7,395 nt of DNA from an uncultured Blautia sp. Lineage in GTDB: Bacteria; Bacillota_A; Clostridia; Lachnospirales; Lachnospiraceae. The stretch is from the NCBI GenBank assembly GCA_905209435.1, contig CAJLTE010000124.1, positions 1-7,395 on the forward strand. Direction: 5' to 3'. Both the position numbers and the translations under genes were made by a program. The notes below the pieces were generated by a model. The model saw only the letters and a list, made by a program, of their open reading frames with translations. It ran no database searches and was not told the origin of the DNA. Below are positions 1 to 6,865 of the stretch, piece by piece. Positions within the stretch are counted from its first letter, which is position 1. The number at the start of each line of letters is the position of its first letter.

Positions 1-902
1 AGGCCCTTGATACCCTTGGCTATAAAAAAAATAAACTTGCAAAAGTTCTGGCAAATGGTAAAAGTGAGTTTATCGGAATTATTGTTCCAAATCTCTACTT
101 GCATTACTACTCTGAAATGCTGACACAGCTTCTTTCAAGCTATAGTAACTACCATTACAAATTTCTTGTTTTTTCCAGTGAACACGGTGCCGAAGAGGAA
201 CAACAGTATATTGAAGAGCTTCTTTCCTATCAGATTGAGGGGCTTATTGTTTTAAGCCATACACTGTCATCCCAAAAACTGGCTTCCTATCAGATTCCTG
301 TCATTGCCATTGAGCGAGAGGCAGAATATATCAGCAGCATTACCACTGACAATTATATGGGTTCCCTTCAGGCTACCTCCCTGTTAATTCGTGATAAATG
401 TGATATATTGATTCATATCAATGTCAATGTTGAAAAAACAGTCCCGGCTTATGATCGTATACGTGCATTTGAGGAAACATGTAAAGAATATCAGGTTCCT
501 TATGACATTGATCTAAGCGTAAGCGGCAATTCTTATCAAGAGATTTTAAATGTGATAAGACGTATCTTTACAAGAATTGAAGAAAAGTATCCGAATCAAA
601 AAAAAGGTATCTTTCTTGCGAATGATACCTATGCCAATATGTTTCTCAATTTAATTTTCCAGAAATATGGTAAATTACCACCTACTTACGAAATTATAGG
701 TTTTGATAATTCTCCAATTGCCAGTGAATCAATCCTTCCGATCACAACTGTCGGTCAGCAAATTGATGTTATTGCACAGACTGCCATGGAGCTTCTGGTG
801 CAGCAGATGGAAGAGCAAAAAAAGCGAGCGCCTAAGCCACTGGAAAAGCCAATTCACAAACAGATCACTCCGGTGCTGATTCGCCGGAATACTACCAGTT
901 AA
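1..902 (+). CDS. LacI/GalR-family transcriptional regulator, 5'-truncated by the window edge
   Basis: The first complete codon is at 3 and the frame stays open to TAA at 900-902, giving 299 visible residues. The visible N-terminus, ALDTLGYKKNKLAKVLANGK, is the end of the LacI helix-turn-helix plus the hinge helix (LGYxxNxxAxxLxxG pattern). Roughly 40 residues with most of the HTH, and the start codon, therefore lie outside the window. Next come the first beta strand of the periplasmic-binding-like core (FIGIIVPN) and, near the C-terminus, IIGFDNSP followed by P-x-T-T-V-x-Q, the standard signature of the sugar-binding domain of this family. By family knowledge it is a cytoplasmic dimeric repressor or activator that responds to a sugar or sugar phosphate; the effector cannot be read from sequence. 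It converges on the sensor kinase gene. A TTG at 99 is internal and is not a credible start. Regulation of the nearby glycosidase genes is plausible but only inferred. Confidence 0.93.
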   Translation, partial: ALDTLGYKKNKLAKVLANGKSEFIGIIVPNLYLHYYSEMLTQLLSSYSNYHYKFLVFSSEHGAEEEQQYIEELLSYQIEGLIVLSHTLSSQKLASYQIPVIAIEREAEYISSITTDNYMGSLQATSLLIRDKCDILIHINVNVEKTVPAYDRIRAFEETCKEYQVPYDIDLSVSGNSYQEILNVIRRIFTRIEEKYPNQKKGIFLANDTYANMFLNLIFQKYGKLPPTYEIIGFDNSPIASESILPITTVGQQIDVIAQTAMELLVQQMEEQKKRAPKPLEKPIHKQITPVLIRRNTTS

Positions 903-925
903 CTTATTGCTGTCGTATATTAGTA

Positions 926-948
926 AAGCGGACATTCCAGGTCCGCTT
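926..948. terminator. 8-bp stem-loop downstream of the LacI-family gene
   Basis: The arms AAGCGGAC (926-933) and GTCCGCTT (941-948) are perfectly complementary around a 7-nt loop. The hairpin starts 24 bases after the LacI-family stop codon. Read on the + strand it is not followed by a T run, so it is not a textbook intrinsic terminator in that direction. On the - strand it is followed by the weak tract TTACTAATAT. It may be a terminator without a strong U tract, or the first stem of the structured element that follows. Confidence 0.45.
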
Positions 949-961
949 CGCTACTTGCTCA

Positions 962-1084
962 TGAACGCAGTCGCTTCGTGATCTGTCAGTAGGAGCTGAA
1001 GGCTCCCACTGACAGAAGCATCCCCCCTCACCTGCCGCTTAGTGCTCCGCGCACTTGAAGCGGGAGAATACTTATCTGCGTTCA
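962..1084. repeat. Cloverleaf-like structured intergenic element (closing stem plus two hairpins)
   Basis: A 9-bp closing stem is formed by TGAACGCAG (962-970) and CTGCGTTCA (1076-1084). It encloses two separate hairpins. The first, 983-1015, pairs CTGTCAGT with ACTGACAG (8 bp), has one A/C mismatch, then pairs GGAGC with GCTCC around a 5-nt loop. The second, 1035-1063, pairs CCGCTT with AAGCGG and AGTGC with GCACT around a 5-nt loop, with a 2-nt TG bulge. The region is visibly more GC-rich than the flanking genes and lies between convergent genes. That is the usual position for dispersed palindromic repeats of the REP/MITE kind, but a structured RNA is equally possible. I recognise no Rfam family. 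No open reading frame of useful size runs through it. Confidence 0.6.
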
Positions 1085-1116
1085 AAAAAAGGCACCTCCC
1101 CAGTTTGAAAAAGGCT

Positions 1117-2397
1117 CTAATCTAGAACTGGAAAAATAATATCTACACTAAAAATCTTTTCTTCCAAATTCGCCACAAGATTTCCGCCATATTTTTCCAC
1201 CACATATTGAATACTTTTCATGCCAAAGCCATGATAATTATCATCTCCTTTGGTACTCACCGGAAGCCCATTACGAAATTCCAGTTCATCCTCGCAATAA
1301 TTCTCAATATGAATCCCCATCACATCCTGTCTCGCATATCCGATGAGGCTGATAATTCTCTTTTCAACTGGCAGCTCCGCTGCACATTCAATAGCGTTAT
1401 CTAAAGCATTTCCAAATATGGCAGCGATATCTCCCGATTTAATACCAGTAAGCTTCTCTCCATCAATCATATATGAAAACTTAATTTGATATTTTTCACA
1501 AAGAAGATTCTTTTCTGAAAGAATAATATCCAATGGCTGGCAGCCTGTTTTCGCAAGCCCGTCATAAATATCTACTGCTTTACGTATTTCTTCCAGCTGG
1601 CCATGATCTGCATTTCCGGCTTGTTCCAATTCCAGAATCCGGTGCTTAAGATCATGACATTTCATGTTAATGATTTCAACTGTTTTCTTTGACAACTCAT
1701 ACTGTTTTGCATTTTCCTTTATTAACTGCTCAAGAGCCAGATTTTCTTCATTGAGCCGGGACTGCTCCAGAAGCCCAAACTGCATAAAAAGAGATAAAAT
1801 ACAGCAGAATACAAATGGAACACGGCACGCCATAACCATATCCAACTTTTCACTGATCAGCCAGCTTTGAAGGAGCCAGCAGACACATAAGGAAATAATG
1901 GCTACCCAAAGTACACGGACTCTGTTCTGGCTGATATTCGGAAAATTTTTTATTTTTGCTGCACAAGTGAGATAGCAAATAATATATACAATGGTAAATC
2001 CAATGACCATTTCCGTGGAAAGCATCTTGAAAGAAGTTTTGGTCACGATACAAATCAGCACCTGAATATTGCTTCCAAGATTCTGTACAGTAAAAGCTCC
2101 AATTGTACAAAATAAAATATCCAAAAAAGAACGCCTGAAGCAAAACCACATGTAAAGCTGCATAAAAACAAGCACAATAAAGGTTCGAATTCCGCTTATA
2201 TATTGACCAATTATAATTGGAAGGGTAACTCCCAAAAGCAGACAGGCAGTTCCCCCTACAAGCAGGCGTAACCAGAAGCGTTTCCTTTTTTTTAGATGGA
2301 AAAAGAACATAGCTTCCGCTATAAAAAGCTGGATGATAAAACAGGTAATTCCCTGTATTTCACTTGTAGATGAAGCTAATATTTCATAAATTGCCAC
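1117..2397 (-). CDS. GHKL-type sensor histidine kinase, AgrC-like membrane receptor
   Basis: This 426-residue protein has about 210 hydrophobic N-terminal residues with six or seven predicted membrane helices. A helical, probably coiled-coil linker (about 213-245) follows, then a cytoplasmic kinase domain. The likely phospho-acceptor is His248 in CHDLKH. The ATP-binding domain shows the N box NALDNAIE (Asn330, Asn334, Glu337) and the glycine motif GFGM (390-393), typical of the HATPase_c_5/GHKL kinases that pair with LytTR regulators. Such kinases sense peptides or other extracellular cues; the ligand here is unknown. The start is GTG at 2397, chosen because a GGAGGA site lies 7 nt upstream, inside the end of the response regulator gene. 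The regulator's stop codon is 1 nt before the start, so the two are co-transcribed and probably translationally coupled. No AgrB- or AgrD-like gene is visible nearby. The stop is TAG at 1117-1119. Confidence 0.93.
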   Translation of the reverse strand: MAIYEILASSTSEIQGITCFIIQLFIAEAMFFFHLKKRKRFWLRLLVGGTACLLLGVTLPIIIGQYISGIRTFIVLVFMQLYMWFCFRRSFLDILFCTIGAFTVQNLGSNIQVLICIVTKTSFKMLSTEMVIGFTIVYIICYLTCAAKIKNFPNISQNRVRVLWVAIISLCVCWLLQSWLISEKLDMVMACRVPFVFCCILSLFMQFGLLEQSRLNEENLALEQLIKENAKQYELSKKTVEIINMKCHDLKHRILELEQAGNADHGQLEEIRKAVDIYDGLAKTGCQPLDIILSEKNLLCEKYQIKFSYMIDGEKLTGIKSGDIAAIFGNALDNAIECAAELPVEKRIISLIGYARQDVMGIHIENYCEDELEFRNGLPVSTKGDDNYHGFGMKSIQYVVEKYGGNLVANLEEKIFSVDIIFPVLD

Positions 2398-2398
2398 G

Positions 2399-3109
2399 TC
2401 AGTTTCCTCCCCGGTTAATGTACATTGTCATTTGATCTATAAAAGTTTTTTTATAAGAACGGGAAATCGATAATTCCTTTCCATTTACAAACACGCTGTT
2501 TCCCTGATAGCGGGAAATCCATTCCAGATTTACACAAAAGGATTTGCTGCAACAGGAGAAGCGACCTGTCGGAAGCTGTGCTATAAAATCTCCCATTGTA
2601 CTTCGCAGGCGAAAAGTCTCTTTCGAAGTATGAAGATAAAGATAATGCTTTGCACTTTCAATATAAATCAGATCTGCAATATCAATTTTAACAGTTCCCT
2701 GTTCAGAAGGAACATATATCTGATAACCATGAAGCTTTTTACAGATTCGGATCGCTTTGTCCAGTTTCAGCGAAAAGTTGAAATATTCAATAGGCTTTAC
2801 CATAAAATCAAGAGCCTGCACTTCATATCCGTTAATGGCATATTGCGCCATATTGGTAATAAAAATAAGAGGAATCTGGCTATCAAATTCCCGCAGTTTT
2901 CTGGCGGTGTCAAGACCATTCATATGAGGCATTTCAATATCCATAAGAGCAATGTCGCAGCTGGCTTTATAATCGCTGATAAAATTTAATCCGTTTTCAA
3001 AGTATTCTACAGCTAACGGTTCCTGTTTTTCTTCTGAATAGCGTAATATATAGTCTTGAAGAATTTTTGCACTTTTCTTATCATCTTCCACAATAGCAAT
3101 GGTAATCAT
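2399..3109 (-). CDS. LytTR-family response regulator (AgrA/VirR type)
   Basis: A 236-residue cytoplasmic regulator. The receiver domain (about 1-120) has the acidic pocket Glu8/Asp9/Asp10, the phospho-acceptor Asp57 in ALMDIEMP, Thr85 in IFIT and Lys105 in VKPIE, so all key receiver residues are present. The LytTR DNA-binding domain spans about 130-233, including YIESAKHYLYLHT, FCVNLEWI and the C-terminal SISRSYKKTF. Family members bind pairs of direct repeats upstream of target promoters. It is the partner of the kinase directly downstream. The ATG at 3109 has the strong site GGAGGATAACT directly before it. One oddity is that the F-x-R-x-H-x-S motif common in LytTR domains reads F184-S-C-C-S-K-S190 here, so the usual His is Ser188 and three cysteines (186, 187, 192) cluster nearby. 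Targets cannot be deduced from the window. Confidence 0.94.
   Translation of the reverse strand: MITIAIVEDDKKSAKILQDYILRYSEEKQEPLAVEYFENGLNFISDYKASCDIALMDIEMPHMNGLDTARKLREFDSQIPLIFITNMAQYAINGYEVQALDFMVKPIEYFNFSLKLDKAIRICKKLHGYQIYVPSEQGTVKIDIADLIYIESAKHYLYLHTSKETFRLRSTMGDFIAQLPTGRFSCCSKSFCVNLEWISRYQGNSVFVNGKELSISRSYKKTFIDQMTMYINRGGN
2405..2412 (-). promoter_or_regulatory. Ribosome binding site that fixes the GTG start of the sensor kinase
   Basis: On the - strand the sequence GGGGAGGA stands 7 nt before GTG at 2397. It lies within the last codons of the response regulator gene, supporting the GTG start and translational coupling. Confidence 0.8.
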
Positions 3110-3119
3110 AGTTATCCTC

Positions 3120-3179
3120 CATGGTATAATGAAAAAGCCGGAGTCCTTTTGGGCATTCCGGCTTTTTCATTATACCATG
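3120..3179. terminator. 23-bp-arm palindrome acting as a probable bidirectional terminator
   Basis: Arms 3120-3142 and 3157-3179 are perfectly complementary, with a 14-nt loop. The core is AAAAAGCCGGA / TCCGGCTTTTT, a GC stem flanked by A and T tracts, so it has the form of an intrinsic terminator on both strands. On the - strand it starts 37 nt after the stop of the small membrane protein and would end the GH3 operon. The outer part of each arm contains TGGTATAAT, which is also an extended -10 element. The right-hand copy serves as the probable promoter of the response regulator gene, whose ribosome binding site directly abuts the palindrome. Confidence 0.85.
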
Positions 3180-3197
3180 TAAATATTAATTTGTGCC
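3169..3197 (-). promoter_or_regulatory. Extended -10 promoter of the two-component operon, inside the terminator palindrome
   Basis: On the - strand a perfect extended -10, TGGTATAAT, occupies 3169-3177, with the TATAAT hexamer at 3169-3174. The -35 position, 17 nt upstream (3192-3197), reads GGCACA, only 3 of 6 against TTGACA; an extended -10 can compensate for this. Initiation would fall near 3162-3163, at the base of the GC stem. The mRNA would then begin with a short hairpin and a U5 tract about 50 nt before the start codon. Confidence 0.6.
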
Positions 3198-3216
3198 ATA
3201 TTTTACAGCAGATAAA

Positions 3217-3639
3217 TCAAGCTTTTGTCTCATCCTTACAAGTGCATTTCTGAAATCCAGAATAAGAGGAAACAATATATGCAATCATGGAAAGTGCCAT
3301 AAGTACGGCTGAAATTATGAATTTCTTTATGGTTGCAAACTCATAAAGTCCTGATACCACATATCCAATAAAATCAACTTGTGTATAAAAACTGTTAACA
3401 AGTGCTGCTGCAATCAGAATTGCATTTGCAGTAAGCAGAAGGCTTGTCCACTTAAAATCAGGTGCCACCTTCAAAACGATCATCGCAAGAATCTGCAGAA
3501 CCACTGTTACAAGCAGCAGAACCTCAATATAAGATTCTGTATGTCCTGACTGGCGGTACATTACAAAGCCGATCAGCGCAAGGATTGCAGCCACAAAGCT
3601 TAAGTAAAAACCAAATGTTTTATTTTTCAGATATCCCAT
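3217..3639 (-). CDS. Small four-helix integral membrane protein of unknown function, coupled to GH3
   Basis: I do not recognise the family of this 140-residue protein. Four hydrophobic helices are visible at about 9-28, 38-57, 66-84 and 105-125. The short N-terminus and the charged C-terminus (CTCKDETKA, with Cys132 and Cys134) would both face the same side, probably the cytoplasm. The loop between helices 3 and 4 contains aromatic and acidic residues. The ATG at 3639 is 1 nt after the GH3 stop. Its GGAGG site (3649-3653) lies in the codons for the last GH3 residues, 9 nt from the start, so translation is coupled. The arrangement suggests a role tied to the membrane-tethered GH3 enzyme, such as a partner, anchor or stabiliser, but that is only inference from position. 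No catalytic or transporter motif is seen. Confidence 0.85.
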   Translation of the reverse strand: MGYLKNKTFGFYLSFVAAILALIGFVMYRQSGHTESYIEVLLLVTVVLQILAMIVLKVAPDFKWTSLLLTANAILIAAALVNSFYTQVDFIGYVVSGLYEFATIKKFIISAVLMALSMIAYIVSSYSGFQKCTCKDETKA

Positions 3640-3640
3640 A

Positions 3641-6600
3641 TTACTTGTCCTCCTTCACGTAAACTGTCTTTTTGCGAAGTGAATTTCGAAGGTACATAAC
3701 TGCAAACAAAAGTGTCAGAAGTCCAAATACCACCTCTGCTGCCATAAAGGCAATCTGCCACCATGTAAGAACGTGAATATATTTAGTGGAGGTTGTAATT
3801 GTATTCATATCATTACTTGCAACTGTATTATATACGAAATATTTAATTGTTTCTTTCATCTTTTTCTGGAAAGCAGAGTCCTTTGCAATCAGCTTCAGGT
3901 TCTCGGTTGAAGTCATGGAACCAATATTAGCGCTTTCATATGCGGAAGTTGTAAGACATCCGCCACCGCCGCCAAATACAATATCTCTCCAGTTCATGTA
4001 ATCAGCACCGTTGATCATATCTGTTACGATCCAGCCTTCAAAGCCCCACTCGTTACGTGCAACCTGCACCTGTGAAGCTTCGGAAGCTCCTGAATATACA
4101 GTTCCAAGACGGTTGAAGCCTGTCATGATTCCCTGCGCATAGTTATTTTCCATAGCTCCCTGGAATGCACGGAGTTCATTTTCCCTTGCAGCTTGCTCTG
4201 TGAAGAATGTGGAAACACCGGAACGGTTTAACTCCTGATGATTCATGATATAGTGTTTCGGCATCATCATAAGACCTTTGGATTTTCCGCCTTTGCAGAC
4301 AGCCTGTCCCAACAGGTTGGTAAGCATGGCATCTTCTGAATAATATTCATGATTTCTGGAGCAGTAAGGTGCACGGTGAATGTTAAGACCAGGTGCTGCA
4401 ATGGAGTTGGCATTGGACCACAATCCATCTTCACCAAAGAGCTCTCCTTCTCTCTCTACAAGTTCTTTATTGAATGTTGCTGCAACTACAGGTTCTGTAG
4501 GCATGGAGCTCATAGAGTAGGAAGCATATTCGTTGTCTGAAGAAACATAAGTCGGCTCGGAAGAGTTGGATTCATTCCAGCGGGTTGCATATCCTGCAAT
4601 CTGGTCGTAGCTGTAACCGATCGGTCCGTCATACCAGATTGCTTCTGGCAGGAAAATAGAATCCAGCTTCTCAAAGTTTTTATCTCCTGCTTTCTCAATA
4701 AAGTTGGCAGCCTCTTCCAAAGTCAGCTGATCCATAAGCTGATCCCATTTTTCATCAGACAGAGGAAGTGCGCCTGCGAAAGTTCCATCCTCATTAAACT
4801 GGAGGAAATCAACGGTGCTTAATCCGTTGTCAGCTCCCCAGACAACTTCTTCGTCATTGTTCTCAGTAAGTTCATAAGTGGAGTTTGTAAGACCTTTCAT
4901 CATTTCCTCTATTGGAGTAATGCTTTCCACTTCTTTCCAGCCCTTGCTCCAGTCAGAACGTGTAGTGTATTCAGCAGTATCCGGGATCAGATTGTTAATA
5001 TCGCAATCCTGGAATGCATTCTCTACGTTTTCAGAATAAGTCTCTTTATCTTCACCAAGAGAAACTGTCACTACATTTTCCGGCTCAATTGTTTCATCGT
5101 CTGTAATTGTGATCAGATCGTCTGTGGAATCTGTTTTTACCGCCAAGACATTGTTTAATGCTTCATGCGCACCGTTTCCGATTGTGAAATAATAATCACC
5201 GGAATCCAGCACCCATGCGCCCTCTGTTCCATCTTCTTTTACAGCTTTTTCATCATAGCTTGCCATATATTCCGGAGCGAACTCAATTTCCAGAGTCTGT
5301 GATTCGCCAGGCTCAAGAACCTCTGTTTTTCCAAAATCAAGAAGCTGAATAGAAGCTTTCTCCAGTCCGCCCTCTATATATGGTGTCTGTACATAAAGCT
5401 GGACAACATCTTTTCCGGCAACGTCACCGGTATTGGTTACCTTCACTTTTGCAAGTCCCTTTTCCCCAGATATTACATCTACACTTTCCAGCTCCTGAGT
5501 AAAGGTTGTATAAGATAAACCATATCCAAACGGATAAGTTACTTCATCTACATAGTTCCATGCTTTGCCAGTAGAAGAGCCTTCTGTGGTGGCTGCATTT
5601 CCCTGATCCAGAACAGTATCCTCGTAACGGGTTTCATAATATTTATAACCAATATAGATACCTTCTGTTTCTACTACATACCAGTCACCCTTGTCTGCTT
5701 CTGTAAGTTCTGCACCAGATTCTGCATTGGAAGCATTAGTATAAGTATAAAGACCAAAGTTGGTCATTGCCGGAGCAGAAACAGAACTTGTGGCATAAGT
5801 ATCAGAAATATGACCGGATGGATTCACATCGCCAGAAAGTACATCACATACTCCAAGGAATCCATTCATTCCCGGAAGTCCAGTCCAAAGAATTGCTCCA
5901 ATCTCCGGATCATCCTTCAGTTCCTGGATTTCCATAGGAACGTCAGAGTTGATCAAAACGATCACCTTGCCATTGCTATTTTCCTTTGCAAGCTGGATCA
6001 TCTCTTTTTCGTAAGCTGAGATAGACATCGGGGTGTCGAAGCTGTCCCCATTAGGATCCTTCATATTTGTGCTGTAGTCAGACGCCTCTGAACTGTCTCG
6101 GGAAAGAACAACAATTGCTGTTGTATCCTTAGCAGATTCCAGAATATCATCTGTGTAAAGTTCAGCAGGTGCCTCACCTACTGTATATGTATCTGCTTCA
6201 TTATAAGAAGCGGAAAAAGCAGGTACAAGGCTATGGCCCGGAACTTCATTTCCAAAGAAAGAAGCTTTTCTGTAATATGGTGCGCAGGTTTCACTTGCAT
6301 AAAAGCCTTTCATGGTTTCATTTACTGTGAAGCCTCTTTCATCCATAGCTTCTTCAATACCATAAGCGATCTGACCATTCTCTGAATCAGCCACAACAGA
6401 GGAACCAATTAATCCGCCGGTTCCCGGAAGATGGCTGTTTAAGCCCCAGAGGGTAACAGCTTCTTTGGATTTGTCAAGTGGAAGGGTCTGATCTGTATTT
6501 TTGAATAAAACGGAACCTTCTGAAGAAATTTCAGCAGCCAGCTGTTCTTTAGCCTTTACCAGATCCTCTACATTATCAAATTCAGATTCATAATAAATGC

Positions 6601-6769
6601 CATCAGAGTCAGAATCTCCCTGCTCGATTTTGTAGCTTGAGGTTCCAAGTGTCGCATTAATGAAATCCACTCTTGCATTTGCAATTGAGCTTCCGCCCAG
6701 TGTGATTGTGAGAAGTGAGGCTGTAGTTGTTGCCAAACCACGCCAGATTTTCCCGGTATGCTTTTTCAT
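3641..6769 (-). CDS. Membrane-anchored GH3 beta-glycosidase with inverted domain order
   Basis: A 1042-residue surface enzyme. A signal peptide is likely at 1-32 (basic start, hydrophobic stretch, ANA). Domains run in inverted order. The GH3 C-domain (about 70-422) comes first, with EGSVLFKN, R224/E228 in RDSSEASD, GDVNPSGHISDTYA and YPFGYGLSYTTF. A fibronectin-III-like domain (about 423-546) and an acidic linker follow. Last comes the TIM barrel (about 670-975), with DGP (714-716), R799, RNHEYYSED (805-813), KHYIMNHQELNR (838-849) and the predicted nucleophile Asp917 in GWIVTDM. A helix at about 998-1027 followed by RNSLRKK anchors the C-terminus, leaving the enzyme outside the cell. Inverted GH3 enzymes are known, for example in rumen Firmicutes. 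The exact substrate is not readable; beta-glucosidase-like activity is most likely. The ATG at 6769 is preferred over an in-frame ATG at 6811, which lacks a ribosome binding site. A run of five glycines (933-937) lies where GH3 barrels often carry a Gly-x-Asp turn. Confidence 0.92.
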   Translation of the reverse strand: MKKHTGKIWRGLATTTASLLTITLGGSSIANARVDFINATLGTSSYKIEQGDSDSDGIYYESEFDNVEDLVKAKEQLAAEISSEGSVLFKNTDQTLPLDKSKEAVTLWGLNSHLPGTGGLIGSSVVADSENGQIAYGIEEAMDERGFTVNETMKGFYASETCAPYYRKASFFGNEVPGHSLVPAFSASYNEADTYTVGEAPAELYTDDILESAKDTTAIVVLSRDSSEASDYSTNMKDPNGDSFDTPMSISAYEKEMIQLAKENSNGKVIVLINSDVPMEIQELKDDPEIGAILWTGLPGMNGFLGVCDVLSGDVNPSGHISDTYATSSVSAPAMTNFGLYTYTNASNAESGAELTEADKGDWYVVETEGIYIGYKYYETRYEDTVLDQGNAATTEGSSTGKAWNYVDEVTYPFGYGLSYTTFTQELESVDVISGEKGLAKVKVTNTGDVAGKDVVQLYVQTPYIEGGLEKASIQLLDFGKTEVLEPGESQTLEIEFAPEYMASYDEKAVKEDGTEGAWVLDSGDYYFTIGNGAHEALNNVLAVKTDSTDDLITITDDETIEPENVVTVSLGEDKETYSENVENAFQDCDINNLIPDTAEYTTRSDWSKGWKEVESITPIEEMMKGLTNSTYELTENNDEEVVWGADNGLSTVDFLQFNEDGTFAGALPLSDEKWDQLMDQLTLEEAANFIEKAGDKNFEKLDSIFLPEAIWYDGPIGYSYDQIAGYATRWNESNSSEPTYVSSDNEYASYSMSSMPTEPVVAATFNKELVEREGELFGEDGLWSNANSIAAPGLNIHRAPYCSRNHEYYSEDAMLTNLLGQAVCKGGKSKGLMMMPKHYIMNHQELNRSGVSTFFTEQAARENELRAFQGAMENNYAQGIMTGFNRLGTVYSGASEASQVQVARNEWGFEGWIVTDMINGADYMNWRDIVFGGGGGCLTTSAYESANIGSMTSTENLKLIAKDSAFQKKMKETIKYFVYNTVASNDMNTITTSTKYIHVLTWWQIAFMAAEVVFGLLTLLFAVMYLRNSLRKKTVYVKEDK

Positions 6770-6778
6770 ATTTCCTTT

Positions 6779-6784
6779 CCTCCT
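6779..6784 (-). promoter_or_regulatory. Ribosome binding site that fixes the GH3 start
   Basis: A perfect AGGAGG on the - strand lies 9 nt before ATG at 6769. The upstream in-frame ATG at 6811 has no comparable site, and starting there would put 14 odd residues before a normal signal peptide. Confidence 0.85.
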
Positions 6785-6798
6785 AATAAATTTCCTTT

Positions 6799-6836
6799 GA
6801 CAGATAAACACATACTTTTCAGATAGTTACTCTGTC
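6799..6836 (-). other. Weak stem in the GH3 mRNA leader
   Basis: GACAGA (6799-6804) and TCTGTC (6831-6836) can pair across a 26-nt loop in the roughly 90-nt 5' leader of the GH3 mRNA. The stem does not include the AGGAGG site. It is short, has a large loop and may be fortuitous; no riboswitch class is recognised. Confidence 0.25.
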
Positions 6837-6848
6837 CTTTCAGTTCTG

Positions 6849-6863
6849 TTTGAACCGCTGGAT
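6849..6863. promoter_or_regulatory. cre/LacI-type operator-like site at the GH3 transcription start
   Basis: TTTGAACCGCTGGAT matches 8 of the 10 informative positions of the CcpA cre consensus WTGNAANCGNWNNCW. It overlaps the predicted start of transcription, where binding would block initiation. It shares GAACCG with the site at 6908-6922. CcpA and other LacI-family proteins use similar CG-centred sites, so the binder cannot be told from sequence. Confidence 0.4.
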
Positions 6864-6865
6864 TT

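Noticed and set aside
986..1021. An 11-codon reading frame on the - strand (MLLSVGAFSSY) preceded by a G-rich tract, considered as a signal peptide gene.
   Set aside because: It coincides almost entirely with the perfect hairpin 983-1015, the G-rich tract touches the ATG with no spacing, and it has no AgrD-like or leader features.
1084..1131. T7 tract on the - strand after the kinase gene, with CCAGTT (1100-1105) and AACTGG (1126-1131) as a possible terminator.
   Set aside because: The 6-bp stem has a 20-nt loop, overlaps the kinase stop region and is separated from the T tract by about 10 nt. It is too weak to call an intrinsic terminator.
1850..2149. A 99-codon - strand reading frame in another frame of the kinase gene.
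   Set aside because: It overlaps the membrane part of the well-supported kinase and its residues only mirror that coding sequence.
2630..2989. A 119-codon + strand reading frame.
   Set aside because: It lies wholly antisense to the response regulator, which has full domain support. The translation shows no domain pattern and there is no ribosome binding site.
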